Origin: SFWF01 sp964599835
Lineage (GTDB): Bacteria > Bacillota > Clostridia > Oscillospirales > Acutalibacteraceae
Length of the DNA: 31,395 bases
Assembly (NCBI GenBank): GCA_964599835.1
Contig: CAZRHF010000010.1
Coordinates: 1-31,395 of the forward strand
Reading direction: 5' to 3'
How positions within the stretch are numbered: position 1 is the stretch's first letter; each line of letters begins with the position of its first letter. Under the pieces are notes generated by a model that did not search any database, had not been told where the DNA came from, and worked only from the letters and a program-made list of their open reading frames with translations. Of the stretch, positions 21,435 to 30,461 are shown piece after piece. A program made the translations under genes and the position numbers.

Positions 21435-22397
21435 TTGGTTAAAGAATATATCGGAGAGGGTAAAGACCTCTTAGAGGCAACCGCAGCCGCAAAAGAAGGC
21501 TTAGTATCCACCCTCGGACTAAAAAACGAAGACGACGTTCAGATCGAAGTTATAAGCGATTTCAAGAAAAAGACATTAGGCCTTTTCGGCGGTTCTATGG
21601 CGAAGGTAAGAGCTTACATTGAGCTTCCCGACCCGAAACCCGAAAAGAAGGCCGAGAAAAAGGCTGAAAAGCCCGCTAAAAAGGAAGCAAAGGCCGAAAA
21701 GAAGACCGAGAAAAAGCTCGAAAAGAAGGCTGAGCCCAAGAAGGAAGAGACCGCTCCCGCAGTACCCGAAAACCTCGTTCCCGCCGATCAGCTTGATGCT
21801 GCTTCCTCGGCAGGAAAGGCCGCCGCTTACATCAAGACGGTCATGGAAGGTCTCGGTTGCGAAAACGTGACCGTTGCCGCCGCAGAGATCGAAGGCGGGA
21901 TCTATCTTCAGCTTGACGGCGAAAAGCTGGGCGTGGTTATCGGACGCAGAGGCGAGACCCTCGACGCACTCCAGTATTTAACCTCACTCGCCGCAAACAC
22001 CGGAAGCGGCTACGTAAAGGTTACCCTCAATATCGGAAACTACCGCGAAAAGCGTGAGCAGACCCTCGTTTCTCTCGCAAAGCGTGTTTCGGCTCAGGTT
22101 GCCGCCAACGGCAGAAGCCGCACCTTAGAGCCTATGAACCCTTACGAGCGCCGCATCATCCACACCGCCGTTCAGGATATCGAAGGGGTCGTTTCGGCCT
22201 CTGTTGGTGAAGGAAGCGGCAGACGCGTCGTTATCAGTCCCGAAGGCGGAGACAGACGTCCCCCTCGCCGTGACGACAGACGCGGCGGCAGAAGAGGTGA
22301 CCGCCGTCCTTCCCAGACCGTATCTGCTTCTGCAGACCCCAACCGCGCCCCCAAGAAGGACGCCCCTGACCTTCCTCTTTACGGAAGAATAAACTAA
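21435..22397 (+). CDS. jag: KhpB/Jag RNA-binding protein, TTG start
   Basis: A 320-residue protein with the three usual parts: a Jag-N domain (VKEYIGEGKDLLEATAAAKE, FKKKTLGLFGGSMAKV), a KH domain (LGVVIGRRGETLDALQYLTS) and an R3H domain (ending MNPYERRIIHTAVQD). A long Lys/Glu/Ala linker (about residues 62-105) lies between Jag-N and KH, and an Arg/Asp/Gly-rich tail follows R3H (about residues 272-300); both are low complexity. KhpB binds RNA with KhpA and affects cell elongation and division in other Firmicutes. The TTG at 21435 is 8 nt after AGAAGG. It is the last gene of the operon; in many Firmicutes mnmE follows, but here a terminator and accessory DNA do. Confidence 0.94.
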   Translation: MVKEYIGEGKDLLEATAAAKEGLVSTLGLKNEDDVQIEVISDFKKKTLGLFGGSMAKVRAYIELPDPKPEKKAEKKAEKPAKKEAKAEKKTEKKLEKKAEPKKEETAPAVPENLVPADQLDAASSAGKAAAYIKTVMEGLGCENVTVAAAEIEGGIYLQLDGEKLGVVIGRRGETLDALQYLTSLAANTGSGYVKVTLNIGNYREKREQTLVSLAKRVSAQVAANGRSRTLEPMNPYERRIIHTAVQDIEGVVSASVGEGSGRRVVISPEGGDRRPPRRDDRRGGRRGDRRPSQTVSASADPNRAPKKDAPDLPLYGRIN

Positions 22398-22405
22398 TAC
22401 AAAAT

Positions 22406-22433
22406 GAGCCATCGGATGATGGCTCGTTTTTTT
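22406..22433 (+). terminator. Intrinsic terminator after jag
   Basis: GAGCCATC pairs with GATGGCTC around a GGAT loop, followed by G and seven Ts (22427-22433). It ends the rpmH to jag operon. Confidence 0.9.
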
Positions 22434-22440
22434 ATAGAAA

Positions 22441-22713
22441 AGAATAAATAATAAAGAAAAAATAATAAAAAACGTGTGCCTTCGGCACGGAATATATAGG
22501 GACAAGGACTCGGGGCTTAGGATCGGTGTGGCTCCGCCACAAATTATATAAATATCCGTGATGAAACTTACGATAAAAAGGGCCTTCCTTAGCAGACGAC
22601 CACGGAGTGGTGGATGAGGTGTTTCTATATCCGTCGGAGACACATCGCTTCTTTTCCTTCTTCCCATTTCCCTTTTCCCTCGACCGAAGGTCGCTGCAAC
22701 CTGTTTCCCAACG
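22441..22713. repeat. Intergenic cluster of short palindromic repeats, copy A (no gene)
   Basis: This 273-base stretch holds no credible gene. It begins with an A/T-only segment, then carries a series of small hairpins: GTGCCTTCGGCAC (22475-22487), GTGGCTCCGCCAC (22528-22540), CCACGGAGTGG (22600-22610), and CGACCGAAGGTCG (22681-22693). Four blocks (22526-22540, 22598-22619, 22629-22648, 22673-22695) recur in the same order and orientation in the cluster after the giant gene (30500-31032). Reading frames here are shadows. Confidence 0.75.
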
Positions 22714-23538
22714 CTATTCGGTATACCGTCTTTTTCGGCAGAGTGAGGGTGGAATGTGATATCGGCGCTTAAAAAGTCGTGAAAAATAAAACTGGTCGGA
22801 AAAGCCGTAGCTTTCGCCTATCTCTTTAATAGACTTGTCGGTGGTTCTGAGGTCTATCTCGGCACACTTAAGGACGGTTTCCTGTATGAATTGGCCGATG
22901 GGAGTTCCAACCTCACTTTTAAACTGCTTTTGGAGGGTGGCGGGGGTCACGCAAAGAATTTCTGCTATTTCTCCGGCGGTTATATTTATATGGCAGTGCC
23001 TGATAATATACCCGATGGCAGATTCCACAAGGGGAGAATGCTCAGCAAACTGCGAAAAATCTATACCCGATTTTAAAATTCCTTCAAAGGCGTTTTCTTG
23101 CAGTATCATTTTAAGGCGGACAACGCTTTTAGGGTCGCCCCTTTCGAAGCATTCGATCGCTTCGTTTACGGTGTCGGTTTTGTTTTCAAGAACGATACAT
23201 TCGTCAACCTTGGCGAAAACGTCCTGATAATCGTGACGGAGCAGGGTAAAATGGCAAAACAGCTTAAAACACTCGTCGGGGCAGGAATATCCGTAATCAA
23301 GCTCGGAGGGGATAAGATAAATATTCCCCGGCATAAGGTCGATCTGCTTTCCCCGATAGTGTATTTCGGCATAGCCGCTTTTAATATAATACATTCGTAC
23401 GTAGGGCTGACGGGCGCTGTCTTTTTTCCAGTTAGGGGCCAGAGTAACGGTTGCAAGAGCGCTTATATCCATCGTAAGTCCTGCAACGTCCCGCTGAAAA
23501 ATGTGATTCCAATTTTGTATAAAGGTTCTCGGAGCCAA
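22714..23538 (-). CDS. AraC-family transcriptional regulator, TTG start
   Basis: A 274-residue regulator with an N-terminal cupin-type sensing domain (YIKSGYAEIHYRGKQIDLMP and PGNIYLIPSELDYGYSCPDE) and a C-terminal pair of helix-turn-helix motifs (ITAGEIAEILCVTPATLQKQ and IKEIGESYGFSDQFYFSRLF), the latter carrying the canonical GFSDQFYFSRLFK AraC motif. The start is TTG at 23538, six bases after GGAGGT; no in-frame ATG gives a better site. It is divergent from the giant secreted enzyme and is very likely its regulator, responding to a sugar or glycan fragment (inference). A perfect promoter lies at 23596-23624. Confidence 0.9.
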   Translation of the reverse strand: MAPRTFIQNWNHIFQRDVAGLTMDISALATVTLAPNWKKDSARQPYVRMYYIKSGYAEIHYRGKQIDLMPGNIYLIPSELDYGYSCPDECFKLFCHFTLLRHDYQDVFAKVDECIVLENKTDTVNEAIECFERGDPKSVVRLKMILQENAFEGILKSGIDFSQFAEHSPLVESAIGYIIRHCHINITAGEIAEILCVTPATLQKQFKSEVGTPIGQFIQETVLKCAEIDLRTTDKSIKEIGESYGFSDQFYFSRLFKRRYHIPPSLCRKRRYTE

Positions 23539-23595
23539 AAGCCCACCTCCAAATTGTGCATATTTTCACTTAAAACGTCCATATACTGTAATTTG

Positions 23596-23624
23596 ATTAT
23601 ATGTTATACTTGAATCAAAGTCAA
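23596..23624 (-). promoter_or_regulatory. Sigma-A promoter of the araC-type gene
   Basis: TTGACT (23619-23624), 17 bases, then TATAAT (23596-23601) on the minus strand. The divergent giant gene has no similarly good promoter in the 70 bases before its start, only a weak TTGAAT...TATTCT with 15-base spacing, which fits dependence on an activator. Confidence 0.83.
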
Positions 23625-23625
23625 G
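23609..23625. promoter_or_regulatory. Inverted repeat, candidate operator between araC and the giant gene
   Basis: CTTGA and TCAAG are separated by seven bases and straddle the spacer and -35 box of the araC promoter. A bound protein would block araC and lie about 50 bases upstream of the giant gene start. The arms are short, so chance occurrence is possible. Confidence 0.35.
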
Positions 23626-23671
23626 ATTTGTATTCTTTTAACAATTTTTATTAACAACGGAGGATAAATTA

Positions 23672-26600
23672 ATGAGTATGAAAAAATTCGCGGCCATATT
23701 TCTTACCGTGGCATTACTCATCTCGTCGGTGCTTATTCCAACGATAGCCGCCGACGAAACCGAAACCGAGGCCCCCGCAAACCTCGCCCTTTCGGCTACC
23801 GCCACCGCTACCGACTATCACGGCAGCCATCCTGTAGCGAATATCAACGACGGTTCTACATCTACACGTTGGGCACCCGACACCTGGAAGGCTGAGGACC
23901 TTCCCGTCTGGATGCAGCTTAGCTGGGAAGAGGCCGTAACCTTTGATACCATTACCGTCTATGAATGGGCAAGCGCAGGAGACCGTGCCGACGGCTACAC
24001 AGTCTCTATCTCTGACGATGGCTCGGCTTTTACCGATATTTATTTTGGAAACGGTATCGGAACCGACGGCGGCAGCGTCTGTTTCAATAAGCACTATACC
24101 GCAAAGCATCTGCGTATAACCTTCACCTCGGTACTGGAGGGTGTGACCGACAATCCCACCATAACCGAATTTGAGGTATATAAAAATGTGGCTGAGACCA
24201 CCGACAACCTTGCTATGTTTGCTACCCCCTCGGCAATAAGCAACTACAAGGATAACACCTACGACCTTCATTGCGGCCGTCTCAACGACGGAATACTGAA
24301 CAATAGCAACAACGCCACCGATCGTTGGACCTCGCTTGAGTGGCGCGCCTCCACCCTGACCACCACCCCCATCTGGTGCCAGTATGAGTGGTCGGTTCCC
24401 GCCACCTTTGATACCGTAAAGATCTTCGAATGGAAGGCAAACGGCGTTTACCGCGCTAACGAATTCCGCCTTTCCACCTCCGACGACGGCGTGACCTTTA
24501 CCGATATATATACAGGCTACGGAATCGGTCAGGAGCTTAGCATTGAGCTTTCCGAGATAGTTACCACCAAATATCTCCGTGTTACCTTCTACTCTGTGCT
24601 TGACGGAGTTTCCGATATGCCCTGTATAAATGAGATCGAGGTTTATAACTACGCCGCCGATGCAACCCTTAAGGGCTTTATAGTAGACGGAGTCGAGGGT
24701 GCTATAAACCACGGGACCTCCACCGTAATTTTAAGCGTTGACGACGTTTCGGACTACTCTGCGGTAACCCCCGTCGTTACCGTAGCCGACGGCGCAAGCT
24801 ACACTCCCACAGGAGTTCAGGATTTAACCTCCCCCGTAACCTACACCATTACCGCAAAGGACGGAGTTACCAAGCGTAACTATACTGTAACACTTATGGA
24901 TAAGACCTTTATTACCGATGCAATGCTTTCCGACAACGGCTCCTCCGACGTAGCCGCATTCGGCCCTACCCCTTCTCCTTATCAGTACAACTACCAGCGT
25001 CAGGAGCTGGCCGCATTCCTGCATTTCAGTCTGGGAACCTTTAACGGTAACGAGTGGAGCGACGGTACAGACCCCGTTTCCACCTTCTCCCTCACCACCA
25101 ACATTGAGGCCGACGCTTACGTTAAGACCATTAAGGATGCAGGCTTTAAAAAGCTGATAGTTACCGCAAAGCACCACGACGGCTTCTGCATCTGGGACAG
25201 TAAATATACCGAATACGATATAGCCTCCACCAACTACCCCGGTGACGTTCTCGAAGAGGTTTCTGCCGCCTGCACCAAATACGGTATTGAGATGGGTCTC
25301 TACCTCTCTCCCTGGGACAGAAACGCCGAGTCCTACGGTTATTATGACCAGGACGGAAACCCCACCGATGCCGAGAACGACTATCTTGATTATAACGAGT
25401 ATTACATAAATCAGCTCAACGAGATCTTAGGCAACGAAAAATACGGCTGTAACGGTCACTTTACCGAGATATGGCTGGACGGCGCAAAGGGCTCGGGCGC
25501 AGATGCTCAGGAATACGACTTTGTCGGCTTCGTTCAGACTATGAACAATAACGAGGGTATCGCCGCAGGCTATGAGGATAATCCCCTTCTCTTCGGCACC
25601 AGCTACGGAAACGTTCGCTGGATAGGAAATGAGCTTGGCGTTGCCAACGAAGAAAACTGGTCCAAGGCAAACGGCGAGTATAGTTCCTCCACCGGACTTA
25701 CCTTAACCTATATGGGACCCAAGGTCGAATACAAGGGAACCGCCTGCGCCTACGGCTATAAGGAGGGTAACTATTGGGTCGTACCCGAGGTTGACGCCCG
25801 AATCAACTCAACCTGGTTCTGGCACGAAAACACCAAGACCCCCAAGACCCTTGAGGCCCTTAAGGAAATGTACCTCCACAGCGTAGGCCACAACTCCGCC
25901 CTCCTCTTAAACGTACCTTTAAATGACAAGGGAACCCTCGACACAGCTATGAAAAACCGCGTGCTTGAGTGGGGACAGAATATTCAGGCCTCCTTCCACG
26001 ATAACAATATGCTGACAGGCGAAGGAGTCATTGTCTCGGCAAGCACGGTCAGAAATAACGATATTAAGTTTAAACCCTCCAACGTTGCCGACGAGGACGA
26101 CTCGACCTATTGGGCAGCAGAGGACGGCACCAAGACCGCCTCTATCTACGTAGATTTCGGTAAGAGCGTTATCTTCGACGCCCTGACCTTAGAGGAAGAC
26201 ATCCGTTTCGGTCAGCGCATCGAAGCCTTCTCGGTATATTATAAGAACTCCGCAGGCGTATGGATAGAATTCTCTTCGGGCACCACCATCGGCGGTAAGC
26301 GCGTAATTCTCGAAAAGCCCGTTCAGGCTCAGGAGATCCGGATATCCTTTACGGGAATGACCGCCTCCGACGGCACGGTCGCCACCCCCGTTATAAGCCA
26401 CGTTGGCGTTTATAAGGCCACCTCCGATTTCGCTATCGGCTCTGCCGCACCTGATGGAATCGACGAGTATGACTCTGCCGATACGAACACCTTCTCGGCC
26501 GACGGCTGGGACACCGTAACCGACGCAGGCTGTATTGAGGGAAGCTACCTTGAAGGAACCGCAGGCGACGTTATGAACGTCAGCTTCAGCGGCACCCTTG

Positions 26601-29600
26601 CCTGGCTTATAGGCGAAAAGAACACCGCTGAAACGGTGCTTTCGGTCTCCATCGACGGCGGAGAGGCTCAAACGGTAACCATAGTCGGCGACTCAACCGA
26701 AAAGGCCGCCCGAATTTTCGAGACCGCTACCCTTGGCACAGGCGACCACACTATGACGGTAACCGTCGTTTCGGGCACCGCCAAAATAGATGCACTCTAC
26801 GTCCTCGATAACGATGGTGCAGGTATGTTCGACTTTGAACAATCCTCCTACACCGTAAACGAGGATATGTACTTCGACGTTAAGATCGTAAGAAAGGGCG
26901 GCACCACGGGAGCCAAGAAGGTCATCGTTCAGGATAACCCCGGCTCTGCCGTACAGTCCTCATATCATACAACAAGCGGTATCGTTCTGAATTTTGCCGA
27001 GGGCGAAACCGAAAAGACGGTCACCCTTCGCACCAAGCGCTACACCGAGGAGACGGGAACCCTTTCCTTTTCCCTTGAGGTAGTATCATACGACGAGACT
27101 GCTATAGTTACAGGCTTTAACAACCCTGCCGCAGTTAATATTATCGACGCCGAAAGCTATTCGGGCGGCTATCTCACCTCTATGAAGGTAGCTTCCGCTC
27201 CCGATAAGCTGGTCTACCGCATAGGCGATACCTTAGACCTTACGGGTCTTGAGATTTTGGGCACCTATGCCTCGGGCGATACCAGAACCCTGCAGGCCGA
27301 CCAGTATAAGGTCGATACTACCCGCATTGAGAAGGTCGGTCCCGTTCCCGTAACCGTTTCCTCGGTTCACGACGGAAGATCCACCCGCTTCACCATCCTT
27401 ATCTTTGCCGTAGGCGATGCAGACAAGAGCGGAAGCATCGATATAACCGACCTTGTAGCCATTGCAAAGGGTACCGCGGTAGAGGGTGATCTCGACCGTG
27501 ACGGAAAGACCTCGTCCAGCGACCAGGCTCTCCTCCGTCAGCACCTTATCGGCTCTCTGGTTATTGCAGGAGCAGATTCGGGCGCAATGACCGACGTTTT
27601 AAACGAGGTTACCTGGAACGCAGGTCAGGTCGACAGCTACGGTAATGTTTCCACCGCATCCAAGGCTAAACACTGCGTGACCGACCCCATTTCGGCAAAA
27701 TATATCATCTTTGAAAATAATAAAAATACCGTTTGGACCAACATCACCGAGTACGACGAGGAAGGCAACTGCGTTCTTAATGCCACCACAGGTCAGAGTG
27801 ATACCTTCCTTATAAGCAACGATGTAAACACCATCTACATCACCAAGCCCGGCCACACCTACCGCATTATGGTTCGCTGTAAAACAAGCGTTTCTCTTAC
27901 CGCCGCCGATCTTCTCGATCAGCACGGCCCCGCAGGTATCTATGCCGTAGATAAGCTGGATGCCACCCTCTATTCGGGATATACCGTCGTAAACCGCAAT
28001 GCTACCGATGACACCACCTGGAATGTCGTAGGCGACAGCATCACCTCGGCTTCGAGCTACTATTTTGACGGCGTCGTTTCGGCTACCGGCTATCAGGGTA
28101 CCGCATACGGTCTGGCGGGAAGCACCATCGCCGTTAACGAGTATTCCCGTACTCATATCAACTCCACCTTCGGCACCTCCCATGAGTATACCTCTATGGT
28201 GGAAAGAATTCTTGCAGGTGATATGAATGAGGCCGATATCTGGACGGTATACGGCGGTACCAACGACTGGTATTACGGTTCTGCTCTCGGAAGCCTTGGT
28301 GCAAAGGGTGCTGAGTTCGATAACACCACCGTCTACGGCGCACTTCAGTCTATCTGTGAGTATATTCTCGCTCAGGAAAACAGCCCACGATTAGTCCTCG
28401 TTTCTCCCGCTTATGCCAACCGCGAACGCGCTCCAAAGGCAGAGCACACCCCCTCCTACGAGGAGATAAGAAAGGCCTTTGCCGGGGTCGCCGCACTTTA
28501 CGGTGTAGAGCATCTTGATATGTGGACGGCCTGCGGAATAAATGCTGAAAACGAGGCCGAAATGCTGAAGGACGGTGTTCATCCCACCACCGCAGGCGGA
28601 ACCCTTATGGCAAACGCCATTACTGCTCAGCTTACCATCCTTGGCGATCTTAATTCAAGTGACGTGGTTGTAGTTGAGTCTCTCACCCTTCAGTATGACG
28701 ATTATTATACTATCGACGCCGAAAATATCTCCATTGCAGAAAATAACGGCTGTCTCACTTTAGATGGCAAGACACTTCACGCCGATAAGCTTACCGATGC
28801 CCCCGTTCCTATGATGATCGACGGCGTTCTCACTATGGTAACCGTCGAAAAGGCCAAGGTAAACCTCGTTCTTGTCGACGGTCAGTCCAACGCACGCGGC
28901 GTTGCAGGCGAGCTTGACGGCGTTTCTCCCATCACTCCCGACAAGGGCAACGGTTATATGTGGGTAAGCGGCGGGCTTCAGGATATGAAGACCTATATTG
29001 ACGGCGTTGTTGCCGCAAAGACCGATAATTCTTCTGTCGGCTTCTATCCCGCCCTTGCCGCCGAATGGTATGCCCTCACGGGCGAAAAGACGGTGGTCAT
29101 AAGCAAGGGTCACGACGGCGCTCCCATCCATTTCTGGAGCGAAAGGGGCTACACCACCTCCACTGTTACCGAGATCAATAATGCGATCAAAGCCATAAAC
29201 GACAGCGGAAATTATGAGATAGCTTCTGCAGGCTATTACTGGCTCCAGGGCGAAAGCAATATGATCCTCACAGCCAATCCAGACTGGCAGGAGTATGAGG
29301 TCTACACCACACCATCTCAGTATACTCAGGACTTCCTTCCCGTTCATAACGCCTATATCGCCGCTTTTGAGACGGCAGGTGTTGACGCCTTCGCCGGAAT
29401 CATCCCCGCCCGCAGTAACGACTGCACCAAGAATATAAATACCGTCAGCGAGTATGCAGGCCCCCGCGCCGCTCAACTCTTCCTCGCTAATGATTATGCC
29501 GATATTTATATGGTTTCAACCCTGCCCGATGAATGGGATCAGACCTCTGCCGAGGCCTATACCTTCACGTCGGCTTCGGGTAAGACCGTTTCGGTCAGTG

Positions 29601-30436
29601 ATATCAAGTCGGGTCTCTTCGCCTATAACCCCGTTCACTATGCGCAAAACGGCTATAACGCAATCGGTCTTGATGCCGCCGACAACCTTTATAAGGCACT
29701 CAGTGGCTCCAAGGTTACCGCATTCACCCTCTACGGCGAGGACGGCGTTACCGAGTATGCCCCCGGCTCTCAGATCAATGCCGCAGATAATATGCGCCGT
29801 ACCGATACCCAGAACACCTTTGAGGCAAATTCCGCACAGCTCGTTGCCATTCCCGCAAACCTCGGAGACTCCTGCGGTATGACCATGACGGTGAAGAACG
29901 CCGCAGGCTCTGTGGTAGAGGGAGTTATCGAGCATAACGGCTATATTGCCGACGTCACTAAGATAACCGAGCCTTTGACCCTGACCGTCACAGTAAACGG
30001 CGTTTCCAAGACCTACACTCTGGTTTATAAGTCGTCCTCTGTTGACCTTCTCACCGAGGTAGGCTGGACCTTCGGCGGAATCGACTCCGACGGTACTCTC
30101 CAGCCCTCAAGCGGAACAACCGGCTATAGGTGCTACTCCGATGCCGTTTATCTGAATCATCTTGTGGTTTCCTCCACAAATTGGGGAGTTAACTGGACTC
30201 AGGTCAAGGTATACGATCTCGAAGGCAACTTTATCGGTGAGCAGGATATTACCAAGGATACCGTCTACACCGCCCGAAGTGACAGGAGCTACCGAATCTA
30301 CGTTGCAAATAAATCCAGCTCCAACAGCGGCACCGTAGAATGGATATTAAGCGATTTCGCAGGCTTTACAATGCTTGACGTAAGCTCCACACTCGCCGCT
30401 GACTACAGCTCCTATAATCAGATGACAAGCAAATAG
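23672..30436 (+). CDS. Secreted 2254-residue multidomain enzyme: CBM32-like, GH29 alpha-L-fucosidase, dockerin, SGNH esterase, SASA esterase
   Basis: Order of parts (approximate residues): signal peptide 1-27 (KK, hydrophobic core, PTIAA); F5/8C discoidin domains 37-170 and 177-326; Ig-like sandwich 331-410; GH29 fucosidase 414-770 with HHDGFCIWD (501-509) and EIWLDGA, Asp603 the predicted nucleophile; third F5/8C domain 784-915; galactose-binding-like domain 931-1048; Calx-beta-like domain 1050-1145; Ig-like group 4 domain 1167-1245; dockerin-like module 1247-1294 with loops DADKSGSIDITD and DLDRDGKTSSSD; tail domain copy one 1309-1410; SGNH esterase with GDSIT (Ser1456), GGTND (1528-1532), DGVHP (Asp1634, His1637); SASA-type esterase with DGQSNARG (Ser1739), WLQGES (1857-1862) and His1989; Ig-like stretch to 2120; tail domain copy two 2121-2240. 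No sortase motif or membrane anchor follows. The ATG has ACGGAGGAT upstream. Fucose and O-acetyl removal from mucin-type glycans is the likely role; specificity is inference. Confidence 0.88.
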   Translation: MSMKKFAAIFLTVALLISSVLIPTIAADETETEAPANLALSATATATDYHGSHPVANINDGSTSTRWAPDTWKAEDLPVWMQLSWEEAVTFDTITVYEWASAGDRADGYTVSISDDGSAFTDIYFGNGIGTDGGSVCFNKHYTAKHLRITFTSVLEGVTDNPTITEFEVYKNVAETTDNLAMFATPSAISNYKDNTYDLHCGRLNDGILNNSNNATDRWTSLEWRASTLTTTPIWCQYEWSVPATFDTVKIFEWKANGVYRANEFRLSTSDDGVTFTDIYTGYGIGQELSIELSEIVTTKYLRVTFYSVLDGVSDMPCINEIEVYNYAADATLKGFIVDGVEGAINHGTSTVILSVDDVSDYSAVTPVVTVADGASYTPTGVQDLTSPVTYTITAKDGVTKRNYTVTLMDKTFITDAMLSDNGSSDVAAFGPTPSPYQYNYQRQELAAFLHFSLGTFNGNEWSDGTDPVSTFSLTTNIEADAYVKTIKDAGFKKLIVTAKHHDGFCIWDSKYTEYDIASTNYPGDVLEEVSAACTKYGIEMGLYLSPWDRNAESYGYYDQDGNPTDAENDYLDYNEYYINQLNEILGNEKYGCNGHFTEIWLDGAKGSGADAQEYDFVGFVQTMNNNEGIAAGYEDNPLLFGTSYGNVRWIGNELGVANEENWSKANGEYSSSTGLTLTYMGPKVEYKGTACAYGYKEGNYWVVPEVDARINSTWFWHENTKTPKTLEALKEMYLHSVGHNSALLLNVPLNDKGTLDTAMKNRVLEWGQNIQASFHDNNMLTGEGVIVSASTVRNNDIKFKPSNVADEDDSTYWAAEDGTKTASIYVDFGKSVIFDALTLEEDIRFGQRIEAFSVYYKNSAGVWIEFSSGTTIGGKRVILEKPVQAQEIRISFTGMTASDGTVATPVISHVGVYKATSDFAIGSAAPDGIDEYDSADTNTFSADGWDTVTDAGCIEGSYLEGTAGDVMNVSFSGTLAWLIGEKNTAETVLSVSIDGGEAQTVTIVGDSTEKAARIFETATLGTGDHTMTVTVVSGTAKIDALYVLDNDGAGMFDFEQSSYTVNEDMYFDVKIVRKGGTTGAKKVIVQDNPGSAVQSSYHTTSGIVLNFAEGETEKTVTLRTKRYTEETGTLSFSLEVVSYDETAIVTGFNNPAAVNIIDAESYSGGYLTSMKVASAPDKLVYRIGDTLDLTGLEILGTYASGDTRTLQADQYKVDTTRIEKVGPVPVTVSSVHDGRSTRFTILIFAVGDADKSGSIDITDLVAIAKGTAVEGDLDRDGKTSSSDQALLRQHLIGSLVIAGADSGAMTDVLNEVTWNAGQVDSYGNVSTASKAKHCVTDPISAKYIIFENNKNTVWTNITEYDEEGNCVLNATTGQSDTFLISNDVNTIYITKPGHTYRIMVRCKTSVSLTAADLLDQHGPAGIYAVDKLDATLYSGYTVVNRNATDDTTWNVVGDSITSASSYYFDGVVSATGYQGTAYGLAGSTIAVNEYSRTHINSTFGTSHEYTSMVERILAGDMNEADIWTVYGGTNDWYYGSALGSLGAKGAEFDNTTVYGALQSICEYILAQENSPRLVLVSPAYANRERAPKAEHTPSYEEIRKAFAGVAALYGVEHLDMWTACGINAENEAEMLKDGVHPTTAGGTLMANAITAQLTILGDLNSSDVVVVESLTLQYDDYYTIDAENISIAENNGCLTLDGKTLHADKLTDAPVPMMIDGVLTMVTVEKAKVNLVLVDGQSNARGVAGELDGVSPITPDKGNGYMWVSGGLQDMKTYIDGVVAAKTDNSSVGFYPALAAEWYALTGEKTVVISKGHDGAPIHFWSERGYTTSTVTEINNAIKAINDSGNYEIASAGYYWLQGESNMILTANPDWQEYEVYTTPSQYTQDFLPVHNAYIAAFETAGVDAFAGIIPARSNDCTKNINTVSEYAGPRAAQLFLANDYADIYMVSTLPDEWDQTSAEAYTFTSASGKTVSVSDIKSGLFAYNPVHYAQNGYNAIGLDAADNLYKALSGSKVTAFTLYGEDGVTEYAPGSQINAADNMRRTDTQNTFEANSAQLVAIPANLGDSCGMTMTVKNAAGSVVEGVIEHNGYIADVTKITEPLTLTVTVNGVSKTYTLVYKSSSVDLLTEVGWTFGGIDSDGTLQPSSGTTGYRCYSDAVYLNHLVVSSTNWGVNWTQVKVYDLEGNFIGEQDITKDTVYTARSDRSYRIYVANKSSSNSGTVEWILSDFAGFTMLDVSSTLAADYSSYNQMTSK

Positions 30437-30461
30437 AAAAAGACCCTTCGGGGTCTTTTTT
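30437..30461 (+). terminator. Intrinsic terminator of the giant enzyme gene
   Basis: AAAAAGACCC and GGGTCTTTTT pair around a stable TTCG tetraloop, with Ts continuing to 30461. It begins immediately after the TAG stop codon. Confidence 0.92.

Noticed and set aside
23714..24712. 332-residue minus-strand frame opposite the start of the giant gene
   Set aside because: Gly/Val-rich shadow with no recognisable family; the sense strand carries clear domains.
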